From positions 1 through 64,000 of the forward strand of contig JBGTNI010000047.1 of the NCBI GenBank assembly GCA_041743105.1: a stretch of 64,000 nt of DNA, read 5' to 3'. The position numbers were made by a program, and so were the translations under genes. This document shows positions 58,296-64,000 of the stretch, in pieces. Numbering within the stretch: the first letter of the stretch is position 1; each line of letters begins with the position of its first letter. The notes beneath the pieces are model-generated. The model had not been told where the DNA came from. It did not search any database and was given only the letters and a program-made list of their open reading frames with translations. The DNA comes from QHCE01 sp041743105. Lineage in GTDB: Bacteria > Actinomycetota > Actinomycetes > Mycobacteriales > QHCE01.

Positions 58296-59300
58296 CTACG
58301 AGTGAGTGGCCGAGATGCTGTAGATCATCGTCTCTCCGTAGTTGTCGCTACTGCACGGTGCGGCGTTCTGGCAGTTGGCCTGGGTGTACGCACCGGCCTT
58401 GAAGTAGCCGCCGGAGAAGTCCTTGGAGAGCCTGGTCTGCAGGGCCCCGTTGTAGTAGACCTCCACCTGGCCACCGCTTACCACGAACTTGGCTTCGAAT
58501 CTGGTACCGAGCGTGTAATTGCCGGTGACCAGCTTGTGGTGGGCGATGTCACCGTCGGTGATGTAGAGGCTGCTCCCTTCGAGGCGAAACACTGTCACAT
58601 CGTCTTTGGAGTCATGGATCTGTGCTCCCACCAGGTGAGGCCTTCCGTCGGGGAGCTTCGTGAACGCCTCGGTGACTGTCAGCGTGTGGGTGCCAGAGTC
58701 AGACGACCAACTCGCCTCGGTCGAGCCGCCCTCGGTCATCTCCCGCAGCTCCGACCGCGGATTCTTCGAGCCTCTCGTGGTAACGCCGTCGACCGCGGCG
58801 CGGAAGACTGCGGCATCGCAGTTAGGCACCGTCTCGAACCACGGTGGGCCGGCATAGGTAACTAGGTCGGGCTGCTTGATCTCCGCCGGCCCGTCACGGG
58901 AGCTACCCGACCCGGCGATGGGCAGCGTGAGTTTCCAGTTGCTCAGGTCGAGGATCTGGGCCGGATAGCGGCAGCCTCCAGAAGGCGCGGGAGCCACTGG
59001 AGCGGCGACATCCGGCGCAGATGCTGTTGGGGGCGGGGTTGGTGTGGGTACGGTCGGGGCTGACAGCGGCGGTGTGGGAACGATCTGCTGCGGAACCCCG
59101 GGGGCTTCCGATACCTGCGGCCGACCGGTCGTCGGAACCAGGCCGCCGGTCGGCGCCGCGGTCGGTAGCGTCGGAACGCTGATGGTCTCCAAGGCATCGG
59201 AGTCGGACCCTGATGCAGATGGGCTATAGGAACCCAGGAGTGCGGCGATCAACGTGAACGCGGTGATCACCGCCTTGATCAGCTGATCCGACACGGCCAC
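58296..59300 (-). CDS. Secreted polysaccharide lyase, family PL7 (alginate-lyase-like)
   Basis: About 334 residues from GTG 59300 (GAGAGG 8 nt upstream). A signal peptide (LIKAVITAFTLIAALLGSYS), a long Pro/Thr/Ala linker, then a PL7 beta-jelly-roll catalytic domain with its three signature strands: NPRSELREM, LVGAQIHD (catalytic Gln and His) and GGYFKAGAYTQ. PL7 enzymes cut alginate or related uronic acid polymers by beta-elimination. It follows the GH16 gene by 32 nt on the same strand, so a two-enzyme polysaccharide operon is likely. The frame is open further upstream but without a ribosome site. Confidence 0.88.
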   Translation of the reverse strand: MAVSDQLIKAVITAFTLIAALLGSYSPSASGSDSDALETISVPTLPTAAPTGGLVPTTGRPQVSEAPGVPQQIVPTPPLSAPTVPTPTPPPTASAPDVAAPVAPAPSGGCRYPAQILDLSNWKLTLPIAGSGSSRDGPAEIKQPDLVTYAGPPWFETVPNCDAAVFRAAVDGVTTRGSKNPRSELREMTEGGSTEASWSSDSGTHTLTVTEAFTKLPDGRPHLVGAQIHDSKDDVTVFRLEGSSLYITDGDIAHHKLVTGNYTLGTRFEAKFVVSGGQVEVYYNGALQTRLSKDFSGGYFKAGAYTQANCQNAAPCSSDNYGETMIYSISATHS

Positions 59301-59332
59301 AGCACTCGCCTCTCTATGCAATTTCGTTGTCG

Positions 59333-60637
59333 TTAGACGGCATTGGGAGCGGGAGCCGCTGGATAAATTGAAGCCCCGTCCAGCGAGTACTGCTTTACCC
59401 AATCCACCTGCATGGCGCTGGAGCCCGTGGAGCCGTCAGGAAACCAATCCAGTTGGATGCACAGGTGCATCGGCCCGGGCGGAAACTTGTCGGCCTCGGT
59501 ACTGCTCCACCATTCCTTGCCGTTAACGAAGGCGGTCATCTTCTTCGGGGTCCATTCCAACGCCCAGTTTGTCCACTGGGTGGCGTCGTGCTTGACCTCG
59601 CCGCTGATCTGGGCGTTCTTAGCGCCGTAGTGCAGAAACATATTGGTGGTCTGTCGGTCCGCGGACATGATCTCGGCAAAGTCGACCTCGCCGCCGACTG
59701 GGAAGTTCTCCGCGTCTGGCCAGAGCAACAGCAGGGCGTTGTAGCTTTCGGGTCCAACGTCAGCCCTCATGCGGCCTTCCCACCGGCCGTACTTCTGCCC
59801 CGGGGTCCACGCCATTCCGGCGGAGGTGCCGGCGGAGGTGCCGTTGATGGTGAGAACTCCGTTGTCAACCTTGGCTTGATCAGGTGAGCGGATGCCCTTC
59901 CCCGCGTGGCCCGGACCGTCGTAGACACCCCACTGTTCGGTGCCAGCGTCGAACTCGTCGACCCGGTTGGGCGGTCCCCAGTTAAAGGTCTCTGCCGCGG
60001 TGGTACCGCTACCGCTCAGTGCTACCGGAACGGCAGGCGCGGTCGGGTTGTCCGACGTCGCAGGCGCACCCGCGGTGGGTGCGGCAGATGAGCATGCAGC
60101 GACGTCGGCTGTGGGTGTGGCATCGACCTCTTCGCCCGGGGCCTGTACCTCGTCGCGGTCGACCGCTACAGCATCGTCGTCGGTACCGTCCTTGCCGGGC
60201 CGGCCATCGACACTGTCCTTGCCGCGTCCGTGAGGTGAACCTACGTCACTGTTCGCGCCTTCTCCGTCGGCGTAGCGGGCCACGTGGGCCGGAGTTTCGC
60301 GCCTACTGACAGCGGCGGCGTTCAGCGGCTTGTCGGAGACTACGCCCGGATCTTTGGATGATTGAGCTTCGTCAGGGACAACGGCTTCGCGCGGCGTGCT
60401 GGCGGGGACGGCTCGCGGCGCAACAGTGGCCTGCGCGGGAACGGCGGGCGGCGCAACGGTGGCCGATGTGGTGGGACACGGCTGCGGCGCGGAAGGGCTG
60501 CTGACGATCGGCACGTTCGACACCGAGTCTTCAGTTTGCGGGGGCGTCCCTTGGTAACCTCCCGCCATCGCCAGCAAGACGGCAACCAGTGCTGTCAGGA
60601 CCTTCAGAAACTCTGGGATCCCCGGCACGAAACTCAC
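59333..60637 (-). CDS. Secreted glycoside hydrolase, family GH16-like
   Basis: 434 residues. A signal peptide or anchor (FLKVLTALVAVLLAMAGGY), then some 170 residues of low-complexity Pro/Ala/Thr/Asp linker, then a concanavalin-like lectin/glucanase domain from about 220. The GH16 catalytic motif ExDxxE appears as EVDFAE (317-322), preceded by the PVGG turn; KYGRWEGRMRADVGPESYNALLLLWP and QWTNWALEWTPKKMTAFVNGKEWW are family-like. Likely acts on beta-glucans or other beta-linked polymers outside the cell. It pairs with the PL7 gene. Confidence 0.87.
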   Translation of the reverse strand: MSFVPGIPEFLKVLTALVAVLLAMAGGYQGTPPQTEDSVSNVPIVSSPSAPQPCPTTSATVAPPAVPAQATVAPRAVPASTPREAVVPDEAQSSKDPGVVSDKPLNAAAVSRRETPAHVARYADGEGANSDVGSPHGRGKDSVDGRPGKDGTDDDAVAVDRDEVQAPGEEVDATPTADVAACSSAAPTAGAPATSDNPTAPAVPVALSGSGTTAAETFNWGPPNRVDEFDAGTEQWGVYDGPGHAGKGIRSPDQAKVDNGVLTINGTSAGTSAGMAWTPGQKYGRWEGRMRADVGPESYNALLLLWPDAENFPVGGEVDFAEIMSADRQTTNMFLHYGAKNAQISGEVKHDATQWTNWALEWTPKKMTAFVNGKEWWSSTEADKFPPGPMHLCIQLDWFPDGSTGSSAMQVDWVKQYSLDGASIYPAAPAPNAV

Positions 60638-60773
60638 CTCACACGCCCCGACGAGACACCGGAGCAGTCATCATCTCGTTCCTACTGCCAAGGTTAGAGT
60701 GACGCGCGAGTACATCAGCACCAAAGACGCATAACGGCCGCTTCTGCGCTGAAATTCGACCGAACAGACGAGC

Positions 60774-60785
60774 ACAGACGTCTGT
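60774..60785. promoter_or_regulatory. 12-bp palindrome in the GH16-tyrA divergent region
   Basis: ACAGACGTCTGT is a perfect palindrome, with another ACAGACG at 60764-60770 in direct orientation. It lies midway between the divergent GH16 and tyrA starts. It could be an operator for either gene; nothing else supports this. Confidence 0.3.
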
Positions 60786-60920
60786 TAGTCGGACAGCATC
60801 GCCTGCAGCGCGTAGCCACCGCCCTCAGTGGTCTACGGCACACGGCTTCAACCGACCCAGTCACTTTGGCAAGCTAACGAGCGGACAACTCGCACGAACC
60901 CTTAAGTGAGAGAAGGTGGC

Positions 60921-61928
60921 ATGTTCAACAGAATCGCTATCGTGGGCATGGGCTTGATGGGTGGTTCCATCTGGAAGCGCCTGGCGGCGGCCGGTTATCC
61001 CGTCTGTGGGTTCGACATCAACCCCGAGACCCGCGCCGCAGCCCGGGTTATCGCGGCTACCACATCCAATCGCGATGCCGACCGCATAGCGACTACCATT
61101 CCGGCAGCGGTGGTCGGCGCAGATCTGGTGATCATCGCAGTAGGCACGTCGGAGGTCGAGGGTGTGCTGCGTGACATCGCTAGCACTGGTTACCGGGGCC
61201 TGCTCACCGACATCACATCCATCAAGGCGCCCGTGGAGAATTACATACGCGTGAAGCACCGCGGCACCCGGTGGATCGGCGGGCACCCCATTGTGAGCTT
61301 CGAGCAGGCCGGATTTGCCCCCAGTGACGCGCACCTATTCGATGGCTGCCCGTGGGTACTCTGCATCGACGCCGCCACTAAGAGCTCCAGCGCCCTAGCG
61401 GACTGGTTGGCACTCGCCAAACTCATCACGGATCTGGGTTACCGGGTCATGCCGATGACCGCCATTGACCACGATGTATCGCTGGCACGCATCAGTCACA
61501 TCCCCCACCTGGTGGCCAGCGCCGTGACTAGGACGGCCATAACGGGACCGGTAGCACCGGTCGCGTTGTCATTGGCGATGGGCGGAGACACGTTCGCACA
61601 AGTAACCGAGGTTGCAAAAATCCTGCCCAATCGCACGGCCGAGTTCTGTGCCTTCAATCTCGCTGCGCTGGATGCGCAGCTGGACGATCTGATCGAGCAG
61701 TTGAATGCGGCGCGTCACATCATGCGACGTCGAGATGCTGTGGCGCAGCTGAGCCGGTGGTTCGAGCCTGCCCATCGGGCGCGACACGCGTGGCCCATGG
61801 TGGAGGGAACACCGCAGCGCCTTCCGGCCAGCATCGATCAGTTACTAGCCGTTGGCCGGGACGGAGGTTGGGTGACAGCGGTGCACGGCGGTGAAATCAC
61901 CGCCGTGCGACCGCACCCCCGTTCCTAA
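60921..61928 (+). CDS. tyrA: Prephenate dehydrogenase
   Basis: Oxidative decarboxylation of prephenate in tyrosine synthesis. There are 335 residues from ATG 60921 (GAAGGTGG just upstream); a GTG at 60906 would add five. NAD binding in AIVGMGLMGGSIWKRLAAAG, substrate and catalytic His in WIGGHPIVSFEQAGFAPSDAHLFDG and DHDVSLARISHIPHLVASAV. No ACT domain is evident at the C-terminus. Its stop overlaps tail-to-tail with the next gene. Confidence 0.9.
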   Translation: MFNRIAIVGMGLMGGSIWKRLAAAGYPVCGFDINPETRAAARVIAATTSNRDADRIATTIPAAVVGADLVIIAVGTSEVEGVLRDIASTGYRGLLTDITSIKAPVENYIRVKHRGTRWIGGHPIVSFEQAGFAPSDAHLFDGCPWVLCIDAATKSSSALADWLALAKLITDLGYRVMPMTAIDHDVSLARISHIPHLVASAVTRTAITGPVAPVALSLAMGGDTFAQVTEVAKILPNRTAEFCAFNLAALDAQLDDLIEQLNAARHIMRRRDAVAQLSRWFEPAHRARHAWPMVEGTPQRLPASIDQLLAVGRDGGWVTAVHGGEITAVRPHPRS

Positions 61929-62212
61929 GACGCTGAGGGCGCCGGATCAGGGACAGGAGCCGATGGTGCTGCTTCCGCGGGAACCGATGGTGCTTCCTCC
62001 GGCGCCGATGGTACTTCCGCGGGCACCGCGGGAGCCGCGGGCACGACGGGAACGGCGGGAACCGGTAGCGGGTCGTTCGCGCCAGGCAATGCCGGAACGG
62101 CTGGAAGTGGCACCGGCGGTTCGGCAACCGCGGGTGCGGCTCCATATGCCACAGCTAACACCACTGCTCCACTTGCCAATGAAGCCTTCACAATCATTGA
62201 GCGTGTAACCAT
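61925..62212 (-). CDS. Small Pro/Ala-rich secreted protein
   Basis: 95 residues from ATG 62212, with GGAGG 9 nt upstream. A signal peptide (MIVKASLASGAVVLAVAYG, cleaved near AVAEP), then a mature chain made almost only of Pro, Ala, Val, Glu and Ser, with repeated PSAPEEAPSVPAE-like units. No fold is expected; it may be a wall-spanning or surface linker peptide. Coding is supported by the ribosome site and signal peptide; function unknown. Confidence 0.6.
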   Translation of the reverse strand: MVTRSMIVKASLASGAVVLAVAYGAAPAVAEPPVPLPAVPALPGANDPLPVPAVPVVPAAPAVPAEVPSAPEEAPSVPAEAAPSAPVPDPAPSAS

Positions 62213-62427
62213 TGCAATGCACCTCCAGGCGCGAGAAATAGGTATGGCGGCAATGCGACAACACATCCCAGCTACCACAGCCGGAAGAATTTGCAACCGC
62301 CATAGACTATTTGTCTGATATATGGACCTTATTCCCCTTGATGACGTAATCGCATATATTTGACACTGCGGAGAATGTAGCCCATATCGCCCGAACGTGC
62401 AAATAGAGATATTTCGTGCACAAAACG

Positions 62428-63075
62428 TTATATATATAAACCATTGGGGGATTTAGCCCAGTAGGTGCTAGCCGCACCTCCCTCCCGGCAACCCCGACCG
62501 TTGGCCGCGCAGAGCTGCGGTGGCCCATTCGCAGCTCTGGCAGCCGCCTTCTCGCGTTCACTCAAGAAGGTGCCGACCGTCGGTTCGGTCCCAGCGGAAA
62601 AGCCGCGTGCGGACTCCCTCGTCGTCTCACCGAATATGTCATGGAACAGCCGCCACCGTTGCTCCAGAAGATTGGGCTCCGTGGCGCCTGGCCCTCCTGA
62701 GATGGCGCCCCAGTATTCAGAGTCGAACTCCGCATCACCACGTTGTCCGAACGGGCCCTTTATCCGCAACACTGGGTTCCCACCTCTAGCACCAACCGCG
62801 TTATCGTTGTCTTGCGCTTGTACTGCCGATGTCTTTGCGTCGACCCGCCAGCCATGGGCAAGGTTCTCCAGACCGATCAAGTCCAAATTTCGCGCTCGTA
62901 CCCGCACGTCGTCTGCTGCCTTACTCTGCTCCCAATCGGTTACTTGCGCCGCACCAAGCTCATCCTTGGCACCTGGAGCGAGTCGGCATGGCGCTGGGAA
63001 AGCACTGCAGGCTGCGTTGTGGTCACCGTGGAGGGCGTAGGCGGCGCGGCCGACCCATGGGGCGCAGCGGGACAC
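62428..63075 (-). CDS. Possible protein of unknown function, about 215 residues
   Basis: The frame from GTG 63075 reads as a polar, Asp/Glu/Gly/Ala-balanced protein from about residue 37 on (KDELGAAQVTDWEQSKAADD; LDLIGLENLAHGWRVDAKTS; AEFDSEYWGAISGGPGATEP), while the first 35 residues are Cys-rich and odd, so the true start may be later. A 190-residue frame exists on the opposite strand but has Ser/Arg-rich, shadow-like composition. The 3' flank is AT-rich. No family recognised. Confidence 0.4.
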   Translation of the reverse strand: MSRCAPWVGRAAYALHGDHNAACSAFPAPCRLAPGAKDELGAAQVTDWEQSKAADDVRVRARNLDLIGLENLAHGWRVDAKTSAVQAQDNDNAVGARGGNPVLRIKGPFGQRGDAEFDSEYWGAISGGPGATEPNLLEQRWRLFHDIFGETTRESARGFSAGTEPTVGTFLSEREKAAARAANGPPQLCAANGRGCREGGAASTYWAKSPNGLYI

Positions 63076-63332
63076 ACCTCATGCTCCTGTGGAATAGCGG
63101 ACGAATCGAATTACGGCTTCGAACGCAGGAAGGTGCTTAGGCGCCAATATCGCGTTATTAACCCCTAAAAACCGCCCAAAACGGTCCACGCCAACAAACC
63201 GCTTCGCCCCTAATGACCCGTTATGCGTAGGAGCGAGAGGCTCCCTATACGGCCCGGCGCCCATACCGCCCGACAGCCAGCCGCTATCCTCAACGCGACC
63301 GCGAGAGGGTCAAGTCCAGTGAAGGATGACCT

Positions 63333-63776
63333 ATGAGCTACAACACCGACGCAGCCGAACGCGAACATTTCAAGCGCAGCGTGCTAGCCGGCCTCGCGGT
63401 ATTGGCCGCTGCGGCCGTGTTCGTACTCGGCTGGTATTGGATCGTTGGTGTCGACAAACCCAAGGACGGGCCCCGTGTCACCGTCGGCAAGTACATGAAC
63501 GCTATCCGCACCAAAGACGTCGACACCGCCCAAGGCCTACTCTGCAACGAGCTCGCCAGGAATAAAACCGACGTGCAGGAGCGGGCCAAACGATTCCGCA
63601 AACTGGACTACAAAATCGGCAAGTCCACTAAGACATCCGAGTCTGAGTATCGGGTAGATGTCGGTGTCGACGCCGTCGTGAACCTTTCCGGCACCGACAC
63701 CCCCAGTCGAACCACCTACATCTTCAAAGTGGTCGAAGAGGAAGACGAGTGGCGCGTCTGTGGGATCACCACCTGA
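63333..63776 (+). CDS. Single-pass membrane protein with DUF4878/NTF2-like external domain
   Basis: 147 residues. A cytoplasmic start (MSYNTDAAEREHFKRS), one helix (VLAGLAVLAAAAVFVLGWYWIVG), then an external domain with VTVGKYMNAIRTKDVDTAQGLL and SEYRVDVGVDAVVNL to TTYIFKVVEEEDEWRVCGI, the pattern of small NTF2-like domains in actinobacterial membrane proteins. ATG 63333 follows AAGGA. Function unknown. It converges on glyA. Confidence 0.75.
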   Translation: MSYNTDAAEREHFKRSVLAGLAVLAAAAVFVLGWYWIVGVDKPKDGPRVTVGKYMNAIRTKDVDTAQGLLCNELARNKTDVQERAKRFRKLDYKIGKSTKTSESEYRVDVGVDAVVNLSGTDTPSRTTYIFKVVEEEDEWRVCGITT

Positions 63777-63805
63777 GCGGCGTAGCTCGACGGGCCGCAC
63801 AGCAC

Positions 63806-64000
63806 CTACGCCGGGGGCGGGAAAGCCCGGGTCAGCGCTACGACTTCCTGACGCACGCGTTTCGCGACGTCGTCGGCGTCGCCTTTAGCCACCGCTGTCA
63901 CGACTTCATCGATCCAGGCCGCCACCTGCGGCATCTGAGCCGGTGTCATACCGCGGGTAGTCATCGACGGTGTCCCAATACGTAGGCCAGAAGGATCGAA
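63806..64000 (-). CDS. glyA: Serine hydroxymethyltransferase, C-terminal part (cut by window end)
   Basis: The last 64 codons of a minus-strand gene that begins beyond the window. SGLRIGTPSMTTRGM is the conserved C-terminal SHMT motif, followed by a helical tail (VAAWIDEVVTAVAKGDADDV) ending in a TAG at 63806-63808. Interconverts serine and glycine with tetrahydrofolate, feeding one-carbon units to purine synthesis. Confidence 0.9.
   Translation of the reverse strand, partial: FDPSGLRIGTPSMTTRGMTPAQMPQVAAWIDEVVTAVAKGDADDVAKRVRQEVVALTRAFPPPA

Noticed and set aside
62465..63040. Plus-strand frame of about 190 codons.
   Set aside because: Ser/Arg/Pro/Cys-rich shadow composition; the minus-strand frame looks more like a protein.

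Overview
The window is a high-GC actinobacterial chromosome segment, most likely from the order Mycobacteriales. The clues are a LpqY-SugABC type trehalose importer, a DtxR/IdeR-type operator, BldC, DUF3073, the tiny ribosomal protein bS22, and gene orders familiar from mycobacteria (hemL-phosphatase-thioredoxin-ccdA-resB-ccsB; proC next to bS22) and from Streptomyces (rex-hemA-hemC-hemD; BldN-like sigma with a DUF5667 partner; bldC near a valine/leucine dehydrogenase). No rRNA, tRNA or CRISPR was seen. The species cannot be named from sequence reading alone.

Layout. 0.1-7.3 kb: a BldC-like regulator, lpqY-sugA-sugB-sugC, a putative HExxH metallopeptidase, a RipA-like NlpC/P60 wall hydrolase and a small secreted protein. 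7.4-14.7 kb: a System II cytochrome c biogenesis operon (tlpA, ccdA, resB, ccsB) with a phosphatase and hemL; a VIT1/CCC1 iron/manganese transporter behind a DtxR/IdeR-like box is inserted in it. 14.7-16.1 kb: a decayed region with a VapC scrap and a short secreted peptide gene. 16.1-24.2 kb: heme genes hemB, hemD, hemC, hemA, then rex with its own Rex operator, a HAD phosphatase and a glutaredoxin-like protein. 24.4-28.8 kb: BldN-like sigma, its DUF5667 partner, bS22, proC and proline dehydrogenase. 29-32.6 kb: an orphan protein, an FCY1-like cytosine deaminase, an AEC permease and a VapBC pair.

33.4-40.2 kb is the most unusual part. One minus-strand operon encodes a J-like/TPR membrane protein, a lidless Hsp70, a small helical protein, an FtsK/SpoIIIE-type ATPase, a tail-anchored protein and a DUF4352-like membrane protein. 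A 176-nt element closed by a perfect 17-bp stem lies inside it, and the stem covers the probable ribosome binding site of the small helical protein. A dispersed repeat of about 70-100 nt sits at the start of this operon and upstream of two other genes in the window.

40.5-45 kb: canonical BldC, a Spo0M-like protein, a branched-chain amino acid dehydrogenase, and a DUF3073-precursor-maturase cluster for a graspetide (ATP-grasp RiPP) whose maturase has an in-frame TAG. 45-58.2 kb: purine genes purM, purF, purL, purQ, purS, purC, purB, purD, interrupted by a Fic protein and a BrnT/BrnA module next to a scrap of a second purC. 58.3-64 kb: secreted PL7 and GH16 polysaccharide-degrading enzymes, tyrA, small secreted or membrane proteins, and the C-terminal end of glyA at the window edge.
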